Shown here in pieces: positions 51,601 to 59,856 of a stretch of DNA of 64,000 nt. Where the stretch lies: assembly GCF_030811655.1 (NCBI RefSeq), contig NZ_JAUSRE010000019.1, forward strand, positions 44,160 through 108,159, written 5' to 3'. How positions within the stretch are numbered: position 1 is the first letter of the stretch; every line of letters starts with the position of its first letter. Below the pieces are notes generated by a model. It did not search any database, was not told the origin of the DNA, and saw only the letters and a program-made list of their open reading frames with translations. A program made the position numbers and the translations under genes. Source of the stretch: Pseudarthrobacter enclensis. Its GTDB lineage: Bacteria; Actinomycetota; Actinomycetes; Actinomycetales; Micrococcaceae.

Positions 51601-52081
51601 CCGCGCCGCGTGGTGCCCGCAGGAGGCCCACCTGTTCGACTCCACCATCCGCGGGAACCTGCTGCTGGGCAGGGCGCCGGGCAGCGCTGACGCGGGCAAC
51701 GCTGGATCCCGCGCAGGGGATCATGAGCTGGAAGCCGTCCTGGCCGCCGTCGGACTTGACGGGCTGGTAGGCCGGCTGCCGGCGGGACTGGACACCCGGA
51801 TCGGACCCGGGGGTGCCTTCCTGAGCGGCGGAGAGCGCCAGCGCCTGGCGGTGGCACGGACCCTGCTGACGGGCGCGGAAGTGATCCTGCTGGATGAGCC
51901 CACCGCCCACCTCGACGCAGAGTCCGCCGCCGCCATGCTGGCAGACCTCCGCGCCGGCTTGCGCCACCGCACCGTGGTGCTGGTGACCCACAACCCCGCG
52001 GACATCCATGCCGGCGACGCCCGGTTGGACCTCTCCGTATGCGCGGAGCGGCCGTGGGAGTCGCTGGCCCGTTCGCGCTGA
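48626..52081 (+). CDS. cydDC: Fused CydD-CydC thiol ABC exporter
   Basis: 1151 aa from GTG 48626; the frame is open upstream within cydB but the protein starts RPTFPAGPATRSAIYWLG. First half (CydD): six helices, then an ATPase with GPSGAGKST (about residue 362) and the signature LSPGELRRVALARG. A Pro/Ser-rich linker (about 550-590) leads to the second half (CydC): six helices, GPSGSGKST (about 965), LSGGERQRLAVART. CydDC exports glutathione/cysteine-type thiols or binds haem and is required for assembly of cytochrome bd. E. coli and mycobacteria encode two proteins; fusion fixes a 1:1 ratio. Confidence 0.94.
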   Translation: MRPTFPAGPATRSAIYWLGLLAALKALSLVLIGQAVASVLAGLAAGNPAWGSQLTAGLAGVVLRSLTVWGQAVAARRAALGVKEELRGELLERALRTGVRASGPGDGGLAVLATRGLDALDSYYTQFLPALVNCAAIPLLLGARILFADWVSALVIVLTVPLIPLFMVLIGRYTQDSVRRAQASLARLSAHMLELAKGLPVLVGLGRATAQRKALEEISEEYRSRTMGTLRTAFLSALALELIATISVAVVAVFIGVRLVHGDMPLEAGLLALLLAPDCYLPLRELGTAHHASDDGRVALAETAAVTGAPEPAPLPAARAGRPGAPLEVTALTVTYGGRSAAAVGPLTFTAPQDRITALDGPSGAGKSTVLGVLAGTVGTDGGTGSTGTRITGSISGLDRRLVAWVPQHPVMVAGTVLDEVLLYLSPDTAYGPDRFTAEDAARQCLERAGAGHLAAKHQAELSPGELRRVALARGLARIEAGATLLLLDEPTAHLDDASAAIVEEAIRRLRGKVTVVLVAHNQRTRQLADVLVPVKPAGKVAAGQHADGVLLSAAAAPPDFPESNSPGGGDTGSTPPADTRAPAQSATGPSATGTARLLAALLAPVRGKFAAAALVGTLAAIFAVALSGLSGWLIIRASEQPPILYLLTAIVGVRFFGIGRAVFRYWERLLLHDAVFAALTRLRGRLWEALSRRALSLRRLLQGGNVLGTVIDDVDTVRDLLPRVVLPPVTALAVSALAVAATGMLVPAALPAVVAAAACGLLLAPAAALWGDRRSAAGEQSLRSGVLRRVTAALDARAELHANGVAPRVLEALLAEDREATRASQRSAWADGLGHAVATAACGTAALAAAWPAAPNVLAAQVAPATAAVIVLLLLALVEPYAAMTTAVRQFPALRAVLRRVGESGALEDGTDTPDGLQSVPGRTSAEPGVELVDLAAAWPGGAPVFSGVDAVAAPGHWLAVTGPSGSGKSTLLSVLLGFLPPAAGYVKVTGRAAWCPQEAHLFDSTIRGNLLLGRAPGSADAGNAGSRAGDHELEAVLAAVGLDGLVGRLPAGLDTRIGPGGAFLSGGERQRLAVARTLLTGAEVILLDEPTAHLDAESAAAMLADLRAGLRHRTVVLVTHNPADIHAGDARLDLSVCAERPWESLARSR

Positions 52082-52111
52082 GGTCCGGAAGGGGCTGCGC
52101 GGCCCGCTGTC

Positions 52112-52630
52112 CTAGCCGTTGACGTCGTGCAGGTGGTGGACGACGTCGTGCAGGAAGTATTGCGAGAGCGTTAGGACGGTGAATTCCGAGCCGTTGCTGC
52201 GCAGGCCTTTCCGTCCCCAGTCCTCTTCGGGAACCTGGGCGAAGGATTCGGCGGCTTCGTGCCCTTCCGCTGCCAGTTCGGGCCCCACCTCGGACGGGTC
52301 GGCGTTGGCGTAGTCCTTCTCGATGGCCGTCCGGTCCTGGTCCCAGTCCGCGAAGCGGGCACCGTCCTCGGCCAGCATGAGGTTCAGGCGTTGGGCGAAG
52401 AGAGTGAACACGTCCCGCACGTGGCAGGCGTACTCCGCGGGGGACCAGGTGTCGTCGTCCGGACGCTGGGAGGCGTCCGGGCGGCGGAGGACGGCCAGCC
52501 AGCGGGGAATCATGCTTTCGATGCTTCCCGGAACCGTTGCCGGCGTGGCGCTCGAGGCATTGAAGGAGCACTCCGGGCAGGGACGGGACAGGACCCAGGT
52601 CCAGTCCTTCTCATCAGGAACGATAGGCAT
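52112..52630 (-). CDS. DinB/YfiT-like family protein
   Basis: 172 aa four-helix bundle protein. The three metal-site histidines of the DinB superfamily are visible: YACHVRDV (about 64) and HDVVHHLHD (near the C-terminus), suggesting a divalent metal site. Members act in mycothiol or bacillithiol-dependent detoxification or have unknown roles. A TAGACT hexamer lies 6 nt before the ATG on the minus strand. Confidence 0.87.
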   Translation of the reverse strand: MPIVPDEKDWTWVLSRPCPECSFNASSATPATVPGSIESMIPRWLAVLRRPDASQRPDDDTWSPAEYACHVRDVFTLFAQRLNLMLAEDGARFADWDQDRTAIEKDYANADPSEVGPELAAEGHEAAESFAQVPEEDWGRKGLRSNGSEFTVLTLSQYFLHDVVHHLHDVNG

Positions 52631-52636
52631 GGGAGC

Positions 52637-52642
52637 AGTCTA
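52637..52642 (-). promoter_or_regulatory. -10 hexamer, leaderless DinB gene
   Basis: TAGACT on the minus strand, 6 nt before the ATG whose first base is 52630. Confidence 0.6.
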
Positions 52643-52687
52643 GGCGCTGCGGGCCGAAAGACTCTGGGATGCCGCCTTCCGCGCGCC

Positions 52688-52693
52688 TACCGT
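52688..52693 (+). promoter_or_regulatory. -10 hexamer, leaderless ABC transporter gene
   Basis: TACCGT followed by 6 nt and ATG 52700. It is divergent from the DinB -10, with 45 bp between the hexamers. Confidence 0.48.
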
Positions 52694-52699
52694 TGCGGC

Positions 52700-53692
52700 A
52701 TGAGCCCGGAAACGCGCAGGGGCAGGGAAGACAACGAAAGCATGGTGCAGCTGGCCGGCCTGACCAAGAGGTTCGGCCGCAACACGGCGCTCGACGGCGT
52801 GAGCCTCACCATCGGACCCGGCGAGGTGTTCGGCTACCTCGGCCCGAATGGGGCGGGCAAGACCACCACCATCCGGCTCCTCATGGGGATGCTGCGGCCC
52901 ACGTCGGGCACGGCGTCCGTGCTGGGGTTCGATGCGTGGCGGCAGTCCAGGGAAGTCCACCGCCTGGTGGGCTACGTGCCCGGCGAGCCGGCCCTCTACG
53001 ACCGGCTCACCGGGAACCAGCACGTGGCCTACTGTTCCCATCTGCGCCACCGGGACGACCGCCGCCGGGCAGCCGGGGTGGCAGACCGGCTTGAACTGGA
53101 CCTGGACCGTCCGGCCCGGACGTTGTCGCGCGGGAACCGGCAGAAGCTCGCCGTCGTCCTGGCCGTGATGTCGCAGCCGCGGCTGCTGGTCCTGGACGAG
53201 CCCACCAGCGGCATCGACCCGCTGGTACAGCAGACTTTCCACTCCATCCTCCGCGAGCACACTGCCGGCGGCGGTTCGGCGCTCTTCTCCTCCCATGTCC
53301 TGGGTGAGGTGGAGCGCGTGGCGGACCGGATCGGGGTGGTGCGCGCGGGGCAACTGGTGGCGGTGGAGCGGCTGCAGGACCTTGCCGCCCGCTCCCTCCA
53401 CCGGGTGCGGGCCCGCTTTGCCGTGGAGGTGTCCGCCGCGGAGTTCGGCGGTGTGCCCGGCGTGCGGGACCTGCTGGTGGACGGCCACACACTAAGCTGC
53501 AACGCCCCGCAGTCCGCCCTCGACGCTCTGTTGAAGTTGGTCAGTGCACGGGAGGTGGAGGACTTCGAATGTTCCGAAGCCCCCTTGGAGGAGACATTCC
53601 TGAGCTACTACGGAATGGACGGTCAACCAGGACAGACGCCACCGGCGGCCGCCGGAACCGTTGCCCGAACGGCGGCAGGCCATGCTCACTAG
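52700..53692 (+). CDS. ABC-2-type transporter ATP-binding protein
   Basis: 330 aa from ATG 52700 (leaderless); ATG 52742 is an alternative start with a possible ribosome binding site. Walker A GPNGAGKTT, ABC signature LSRGNRQKLAVVLA, Walker B LLVLDEPTSGID, and H-switch SSHVL. A C-terminal regulatory part (about 215-310) is typical of the daunorubicin-resistance/CcmA-like export ATPases. It pairs with the permease gene, overlapping it by 11 nt. Substrate unknown; likely a drug or lipid-like exporter. Confidence 0.93.
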   Translation: MSPETRRGREDNESMVQLAGLTKRFGRNTALDGVSLTIGPGEVFGYLGPNGAGKTTTIRLLMGMLRPTSGTASVLGFDAWRQSREVHRLVGYVPGEPALYDRLTGNQHVAYCSHLRHRDDRRRAAGVADRLELDLDRPARTLSRGNRQKLAVVLAVMSQPRLLVLDEPTSGIDPLVQQTFHSILREHTAGGGSALFSSHVLGEVERVADRIGVVRAGQLVAVERLQDLAARSLHRVRARFAVEVSAAEFGGVPGVRDLLVDGHTLSCNAPQSALDALLKLVSAREVEDFECSEAPLEETFLSYYGMDGQPGQTPPAAAGTVARTAAGHAH

Positions 53693-54482
53693 CGTCCTCA
53701 CGAAGACACTCCGGGACCAGGGCCGGCTGCTGCTTGCCTGGGCCCTCTCCCTGGCGCTCATTGTGGCCACGTATGCAGCAATCTGGCCGTCGGTGAAGTC
53801 GCAGCCGTCGATGAGCGATTTCATCGACCAAATGCCGGAGGCGTTCCGGTCGTTGTTCGCCACCTCCAGCGCCGACATGTCCACTCCCACGGGGTACATC
53901 CAGGTGGAACTCCTGTCCTTCATGGGACCCATTGCCGTGCTGATCTACGCCATCAACGCGGGCGCGGGGGCCATCGGCGGGGAAGAAGACCGGCACACGA
54001 TGGACCTGCTGCTGTCCAACCCGGTGGGACGGGGCCGGGTGGTGGTGGACAAGTTCCTGGCCATGGTGCTGGGCACGTTCCTGCTGGCCGCGGTCATGGG
54101 GTTGTCACTGGTGCTGGAGGGCAACCTGGCAGACATGGTCCTTCCCCCGGACAAGGTGGCGGCCGCCATGCTGCACCTGGCGTTGTTGGGCGTTGTTTTC
54201 GGCTCCCTGGCACTGGCGCTGTCGGCGGCCACGGGACGGACGGGACTGAGCCGCGGCATCCCGGCCGTCCTGGCGGTACTGGCGTACATCATCAACGCGC
54301 TTGCGCCGCTCGTGGACGCCTTTGACAGGATCCAGGAAGCCTCCCCGTTCTTCCAGTACATCGGCCAGGACCCGCTGCGGAAGGGGGTTGCGTGGGACAG
54401 CGTGCTGGTGTCCGCCCTCACCATCGCCGTGCTGGTGGCGCTCGCCGTCCCCGGCTTCCGGCGGCGGGACGTGGCCGGCTGA
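53682..54482 (+). CDS. ABC-2-type transporter permease
   Basis: 266 aa from ATG 53682; TTG at 53661 is less likely. Six predicted helices with a large extracytoplasmic loop after the first (SVKSQPSMSDFIDQMPEAFRSLF), and RHTMDLLLSNPVGRGRVVVDKF, the coupling-helix region of ABC-2 permeases. It overlaps the ATPase gene by 11 nt, so the two are translated together. Confidence 0.9.
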   Translation: MLTSVLTKTLRDQGRLLLAWALSLALIVATYAAIWPSVKSQPSMSDFIDQMPEAFRSLFATSSADMSTPTGYIQVELLSFMGPIAVLIYAINAGAGAIGGEEDRHTMDLLLSNPVGRGRVVVDKFLAMVLGTFLLAAVMGLSLVLEGNLADMVLPPDKVAAAMLHLALLGVVFGSLALALSAATGRTGLSRGIPAVLAVLAYIINALAPLVDAFDRIQEASPFFQYIGQDPLRKGVAWDSVLVSALTIAVLVALAVPGFRRRDVAG

Positions 54483-54537
54483 GCTCCAGCTTGTCCGTAT
54501 CCCGGGCCTGTCCTCCGAGGAGAAGCCCCGGCCGCTG

Positions 54538-57054
54538 CTAGGCCTCCGCCGACGCGCCGTCCGCCCATGCCATGGCGGGGCCCACTGCATCCACGGCCTG
54601 CGAGAGCGGGACACCTGAGCCGTCGCGGCGGCCATGTTCCTGCGGCAGCGACCTGGCAACGCCGACGGCGGACGAGGCCTTCGCCGGTCCGTGTCCTGCC
54701 CAGCCCAGCAGGAGCATGTCCTCGCCCTTGAGGAACCGGTGTGCCCGGACGCCGGCGGTGGCGCGTCCCTTGGCCGGGTACTCGGAGAAGGCGGTCACCT
54801 TGGCAGTGCCCGGGGCGGTGCCGGGGAGGGCGCCGTTGGTGCCGGCGATGGTGACCACGACGGCGGCCTCATCCTTGGGCTGCACCGCCCCAAAGAAGAC
54901 CACATGGTCGCCCGCGGCAAGTTTGATTCCCGCCATGCCGCCGGCGGTGCGCCCCTGCGGCCGCACCGCGGAGGCGGGGAACTTCAGGAGCTGCGCCTCC
55001 CTGGTGATGAAGACCAGTTCTGCGTCATCCGCGCCCGCGGGAGCCACTCCCACCACCGCGTCTTTGTCTTTGAGGGTGATGACTTCCCAGTCTTCGCGGT
55101 TCAGGGGGTAGTCAGGCTGGACGCGCTTCACCACGCCCTGGGCGGTGCCGATGGCCAGGACCTCGTCAAGGCGCACGAACGCCACCAGGGATTCGCCCTT
55201 CACCAGGGTGAGGAACTCCTTGGCCGGGACGCCGCCGGCGAGGTTGGGCAGCCCGCCCACTGGTGCAAGCACGGGCATGTCCATGACCTGCAGCCGGAGC
55301 ATGCGGCCCAGCGAGGTGACGGCCGCGATTTCGCCGCGGGCCGACGTCTTGACCACTGAGGTGTACACGTCATGCTTGCTGCGGGGACCGGCCTCGGCCA
55401 GGGGATCCTGGTTGGCGGTGCGCGCGACTTGTCCGGAGGCTGTGAGGATGGCCCAGCAGGGGTCGTCGGCGATCTCCAGGGACAGCGGCGCCGCCTTGCC
55501 CTTTTTTCCGTTGGCCCCTGCGATCTCGGCGGCCACGGTGGGGGAGACAGCTTCCGACTCCAGCAGGACGGTCCGGCGGGGGGTGCCGTGTTCCTCGGCA
55601 ATGGCGCCGAGTTCGTCGGACACCACGGTGCGGAGCAGTTCCTCCGAGTCCAGGATGGCCTGCAGTTCCGCGATCTCGCGGCGGAGCTCGTCCTGTTCCT
55701 TTTCCAGTTCGATCCGGGAGTACTTGGTGAGCTGGCGGAGACGCAGTTCCAGGATGTAGTTGGCCTGGACCTCGGTGAGGTCGTAGATGGACATCAGCCG
55801 CTCGCGGGCCGCCGCGGCCTCGTCCGAGGACCTGATGATCTGGATGACTTCGTCGATGTCCACGATGGCGATGAGGAGGCCTTCCACCAGGTGGAGGCGG
55901 TCCTTCTTCTTGCCCAGGCGGAAGACGGTCCGGCGGCGGACCACGTTGATCCGGTGGTTGACGTAGACGGACAGCAGGTCCACCAGGCCCAGCGTCTGCG
56001 GCTGGCCATCCACCAGGGTGACGTTGTTGATGCCGAAGGAGTCCTCCATCGGCGTGTACCGGTAGAGCTGCTGCAGGACGGCGTTCGGGTTGAAACCGTT
56101 CTTGAGCTCGATGACCAGCCGCAGCCCGTGCTTGCGGTCGGTCAGGTCCACGATGTCGCTGATGCCCGTCAGCTTCTTGGCGTTGACCGCGTCCTTGATC
56201 TTCTCGATGACCTTTTCCGGGCCCACCATGTACGGCAGTTCGGTGACCACCAGGCCGGTGCGGCGTGCCGAGAGCTGCTCGATTTCCACCTTGGCCCGGG
56301 TCTTGAAGGAGCCGCGGCCGGTGGCGTAGGCGTCCCGGATGCCGTCCAGGCCCACGATCCTGCCGCCGCTGGGCAGGTCAGGGCCGGGCACGAACCGCAT
56401 GAGGTCTTCCAGCGTGGCGTCCGGGTGGGCGATCAGGTGCCGGGCAGCCGAGATCACTTCCACCAGGTTGTGCGGGGCCATGTTGGTGGCCATGCCGACG
56501 GCGATGCCTGTGGCGCCGTTGACCAGCAGGTTGGGGAACGCGGCCGGAAGCACGTCCGGCTGGGTGAGCTGGTTGTCGTAGTTGGGGACGAAGTCCACCA
56601 CGTCTTCGTCGAGGTGGTTGGTGAGGGTGAGGGCGGCCGCCGCCAGCCGGGCCTCGGTGTACCGCGGTGCCGCCGGGCCGTCGTCGAGCGAGCCGAAGTT
56701 GCCGTGCCCGTCGATCAGCGGCAGGCGCAGGGAGAAGTCCTGGGCCATGCGCACCATGGCGTCGTAGATGGCGGCGTCACCGTGCGGGTGCAGCTTGCCC
56801 ATGACCTCGCCCACCACGCGGGCGCTCTTGACGTGGCCGCGGTCCGGGCGAAGGCCCATGTCGCTCATCATGTACAGGATGCGGCGCTGCACCGGCTTGA
56901 GCCCGTCGCGGGCGTCCGGAAGCGCCCTGGAGTAGATCACCGAGTACGCGTACTCCAGGAAGGAGCCCTGCATCTCGGACGTGACATCGATATCGACGAT
57001 GTTCTCCGTGTAGTTGTCGTCTGCGATGGGGGCTGGACTTTGGCGGCGGGCCAT
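54538..57054 (-). CDS. parC: DNA topoisomerase IV subunit A (GyrA-like)
   Basis: 838 aa. Winged-helix breakage-reunion domain with catalytic Tyr132 (APRYTEARL) and GyrA/ParC signature ARDGLKPVQRRIL. The C-terminal six-bladed beta-pinwheel (about 510-830) contains partial repeats but no GyrA-box QRRGGKG motif, supporting ParC over GyrA. At the quinolone-resistance position HGDAAIYD carries Ala94 where E. coli has Ser80 (ParC) or Ser83 (GyrA). Partner parE lies at 42127-44235, about 10 kb away on the opposite strand. Confidence 0.93.
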   Translation of the reverse strand: MARRQSPAPIADDNYTENIVDIDVTSEMQGSFLEYAYSVIYSRALPDARDGLKPVQRRILYMMSDMGLRPDRGHVKSARVVGEVMGKLHPHGDAAIYDAMVRMAQDFSLRLPLIDGHGNFGSLDDGPAAPRYTEARLAAAALTLTNHLDEDVVDFVPNYDNQLTQPDVLPAAFPNLLVNGATGIAVGMATNMAPHNLVEVISAARHLIAHPDATLEDLMRFVPGPDLPSGGRIVGLDGIRDAYATGRGSFKTRAKVEIEQLSARRTGLVVTELPYMVGPEKVIEKIKDAVNAKKLTGISDIVDLTDRKHGLRLVIELKNGFNPNAVLQQLYRYTPMEDSFGINNVTLVDGQPQTLGLVDLLSVYVNHRINVVRRRTVFRLGKKKDRLHLVEGLLIAIVDIDEVIQIIRSSDEAAAARERLMSIYDLTEVQANYILELRLRQLTKYSRIELEKEQDELRREIAELQAILDSEELLRTVVSDELGAIAEEHGTPRRTVLLESEAVSPTVAAEIAGANGKKGKAAPLSLEIADDPCWAILTASGQVARTANQDPLAEAGPRSKHDVYTSVVKTSARGEIAAVTSLGRMLRLQVMDMPVLAPVGGLPNLAGGVPAKEFLTLVKGESLVAFVRLDEVLAIGTAQGVVKRVQPDYPLNREDWEVITLKDKDAVVGVAPAGADDAELVFITREAQLLKFPASAVRPQGRTAGGMAGIKLAAGDHVVFFGAVQPKDEAAVVVTIAGTNGALPGTAPGTAKVTAFSEYPAKGRATAGVRAHRFLKGEDMLLLGWAGHGPAKASSAVGVARSLPQEHGRRDGSGVPLSQAVDAVGPAMAWADGASAEA

Positions 57055-57118
57055 GGGGTTTGGTGGATCCTTCTGGGGGTGCTGGCAGCTTTTCGGGCAT
57101 GCTGCGGGAGTTCTTGGC

Positions 57119-57124
57119 TAGGCT
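57119..57124 (+). promoter_or_regulatory. -10 hexamer, leaderless Pat-like gene
   Basis: TAGGCT followed by exactly 6 nt and ATG 57131. Confidence 0.58.
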
Positions 57125-57130
57125 AAGCCT

Positions 57131-59815
57131 ATGGTGGATCAGCCCGGGGACGGCGAATATCCGGAACATTGGGAGGCCGATGTCGTCCTGCGTGACGGCG
57201 GAACCGCGCACCTGCGGCCCATCCACCCGTCGGATGCCGACGCCGTCCAGGCCTTCCACACCGGGCAGTCGCAAAATTCAATCTACATGCGCTTCTTCGC
57301 GTTCAAGGCCAGGCTGTCGGCCAAGGAACTCAAACGCTTCACCGAAGTGGACTACAAGGACCGGGTGGCGTTCGTCATCACCATCCACGGCGAGATCGTC
57401 GGCATCGGCCGCTACGACCGCCTCACCGACCCCACCGAAGCTGAGGTGGCGTTCAACATCGCCGACGCCCACCAGGGCAGGGGCATCGGCTCCATCCTGC
57501 TGGAGCACCTGGCAGCCGCCGCGCACGAGAACGGGATCCGCAAGTTCACCGCCGAAGTGTTGCCGGAGAACCGCAAGATGCTGATGGTGTTCTCCGACGC
57601 CGGCTACGACGTCAAGCGGCACTTCGACGACGGCGTCGTCAGCCTTGAGTTCAACGTGGAGCCCACCGAGAAATCGCGCGCCGTCATGGAATCCCGCGAG
57701 CACCGCGCGGAGGCGAAGAGCGTCCGGGACCTGTTGACGCCGTCGTCGGTTGCCGTCATCGGAGCCAGCCGCAAATGGGGCACCGTGGGGTACCAGCTGC
57801 TGGAGCACATCATCGAAGGCGGCTTCCATGGATCCGTCTACGCCATCAACCCGGAGGCGCTGGAACTGGCCGGGATGATCCCCTACGGCAAGCTGTCCGA
57901 GGTTCCCGAACCCGTCCAGCTGGCCATCATCGCCGTGCCCTATGAGCAGGTGGCCGGCGTCGTGGAAGACTGCGCGGCTGCCGGCGTCAAGGGCGTGGTG
58001 ATTGCCACGGCAGGCTTCGCGGACGACGGCGAACGTGGCCTGTTGCGGCAGCGCGCCCTGGTGCGCCAGGCCAGGGCCAACGGGATGCGGGTGATCGGGC
58101 CGGCGTCGCTGGGCATCGCCAACACACACCCGGACGTGTCGCTGAATGCGTCGATGGCGCCCACTATGCCACTGCGTGGGGGCCTGGGCCTGTTCAGCCA
58201 GTCGGCGGCGATCGGTGTCTCGCTGTACGCAGCGTCCAGCCGGCGCCGCCTCGGGCTCTCAAGCCTGCTCTCGGCCGGCAACAGGGCCGACGTGTCCGGC
58301 AACGACATGATGCAGTACTGGGAGGACGACGCCGACACTACCGCCGTGGGCCTGTACCTGGAGTCGATTGGCAACCCGCGCAAGTTCTCCAGGATCGCCA
58401 GGCGCCTGGCCCGCACCAAGCCGGTGATCGTTGCCAAGTCGGACACCATGGGATTGCGGCTGCCGCCCGGGCACGCCGTCCGGACCACCCAGGCGCCGGC
58501 CGGCGCCCTGGACGCCATGCTGCGCCAGTCGGGCGTAATCCGCGTGGAGACCGTGGAAGAGCTGGTGGACGTCGCCCAGGTGGTGTCCGGCCAGGCGCTT
58601 CCGGCCGGCCCCGACGTCGCCATCTTCAGCAACTCCCAGGCCTTGGGCAACGTGGTGGCGGACAGCGCCGTGGCGCACGGGCTGGGCGTGGCCCAGGTGG
58701 TCTCCGGCCTCGACCTGGACGCCGGTCAGTCGGTGGCGCTCCCCGCGCTGCGGAAGGCCCTCAGTGACGCCCTGGCCCCGGATACCGTGCACGCCGCCGT
58801 CGCAGCCCTCCTGCCTGCCCGGGGCCTGACCGTTGACGCCGTGGCCCGGGTCCTGGCGGAGTGTGCGGCCGCGGCGGGGAAACCCGTGGTGGCGGCGTTC
58901 AGCGGCATCCTGGATCCGGCCATCAACGTTGAGGGCCTGGTGGGTGCCGACGCGTGCACCGTCCCTTGCTTCTCCAACCCCGGTGCCGCCGTCGCAGCGC
59001 TCGCCGCCGTGGTGCGGTACGCGGAATGGGCTGCCCGCGACCAGGGACAGTTCGTGGAACCGGCAGGCTGCGATCCACGCAAGGCCGAGGCCGAACTCGA
59101 TGAGCTGCTCCGGGACGTCACGGGTGAACAGCTCAAGCAACTGGAACCGGCGGCAGCGGCTTCCCTTTTGGGGCATTACGGCATCACCGTTCTGCCGTCG
59201 GCGGCCTTCACCACGCCCGACGAGGCCGTGCAGGCGGCGGAAGCTCTCGGCTGGCCCGTGGTGCTGAAGACCACGGACCCCGCCCTCCGGCACCGGCTGG
59301 ACCTTGGCGGGGTGCGCCTGGGGATCGAGGACGCCGAATCGCTGCGCCAGAACGTGGTGCAGATGCGGCGGGCGCTCGCCGCCTACGGAGACCCGGCCCT
59401 TGAGGTCCAGTCCATGGCAGCGGTGGGCCAGGCCTGCACCTTCCGGGCCATCGAAGACCCGTTGCTTGGCCCGGTGATTTCGTTCGGCCTCGCCGGTGAC
59501 GCCGTCAACCTCCTCGACGACTGGGCCCACCGGGTTCCGCCGCTGTCCGCCGCAGACGTCCACGACTTCATCCGTGCACCCCGGGCCTCACGGAAGCTTT
59601 TCGGCTACCAGGGGCTGCCGGCCGTTGACGTCCAGGCGCTGGAGGACCTGGCCGCGCGGCTGGCGTGGATGAAGGACAACCATCCGGAGATCGCGCTTGT
59701 GGAATTCAACCCTGTCCTGTGCGGTACTTCAGGGGCGACCATCCTCGCCGCCGATGTCCGGATCGGCAACGCCGCACAGCGAACGGACAGCGCCCGGAGG
59801 GCCATGCTGGGCTGA
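57131..59815 (+). CDS. Pat-like GNAT acetyltransferase fused to ADP-forming acyl-CoA synthetase domains
   Basis: 894 aa. An N-terminal GNAT domain (about 15-170; AHQGRGIGSILLEHL acetyl-CoA site) is followed by a CoA-binding Rossmann domain (SVAVIGASRKWGTVGYQLL, about 200-218), succinyl-CoA-ligase-like domains (to about 650) and an ATP-grasp domain (about 665-890). This is the actinobacterial order; in Salmonella Pat the GNAT is C-terminal. Such proteins acetylate and inactivate acyl-CoA synthetases (e.g. Acs). The phosphohistidine motif of active synthetases (SHTGA) is replaced around residues 453-461 by TTQAPAGA, so the ligase half is probably regulatory. Confidence 0.9.
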   Translation: MVDQPGDGEYPEHWEADVVLRDGGTAHLRPIHPSDADAVQAFHTGQSQNSIYMRFFAFKARLSAKELKRFTEVDYKDRVAFVITIHGEIVGIGRYDRLTDPTEAEVAFNIADAHQGRGIGSILLEHLAAAAHENGIRKFTAEVLPENRKMLMVFSDAGYDVKRHFDDGVVSLEFNVEPTEKSRAVMESREHRAEAKSVRDLLTPSSVAVIGASRKWGTVGYQLLEHIIEGGFHGSVYAINPEALELAGMIPYGKLSEVPEPVQLAIIAVPYEQVAGVVEDCAAAGVKGVVIATAGFADDGERGLLRQRALVRQARANGMRVIGPASLGIANTHPDVSLNASMAPTMPLRGGLGLFSQSAAIGVSLYAASSRRRLGLSSLLSAGNRADVSGNDMMQYWEDDADTTAVGLYLESIGNPRKFSRIARRLARTKPVIVAKSDTMGLRLPPGHAVRTTQAPAGALDAMLRQSGVIRVETVEELVDVAQVVSGQALPAGPDVAIFSNSQALGNVVADSAVAHGLGVAQVVSGLDLDAGQSVALPALRKALSDALAPDTVHAAVAALLPARGLTVDAVARVLAECAAAAGKPVVAAFSGILDPAINVEGLVGADACTVPCFSNPGAAVAALAAVVRYAEWAARDQGQFVEPAGCDPRKAEAELDELLRDVTGEQLKQLEPAAAASLLGHYGITVLPSAAFTTPDEAVQAAEALGWPVVLKTTDPALRHRLDLGGVRLGIEDAESLRQNVVQMRRALAAYGDPALEVQSMAAVGQACTFRAIEDPLLGPVISFGLAGDAVNLLDDWAHRVPPLSAADVHDFIRAPRASRKLFGYQGLPAVDVQALEDLAARLAWMKDNHPEIALVEFNPVLCGTSGATILAADVRIGNAAQRTDSARRAMLG

Positions 59816-59844
59816 CGCGGTTAGCAAGTGACCGGACGATCTGT

Positions 59845-59850
59845 GAAAAT
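59845..59850 (+). promoter_or_regulatory. -10-like hexamer, leaderless DUF5998 gene
   Basis: GAAAAT (extended TGTGAAAAT) followed by 6 nt and ATG 59857. Confidence 0.42.
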
Positions 59851-59856
59851 GGGGGC

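Noticed and set aside
55372..57126. 584-aa open frame antisense to parC
   Set aside because: Antisense shadow of a certain gene; no ribosome binding site or recognisable domain.
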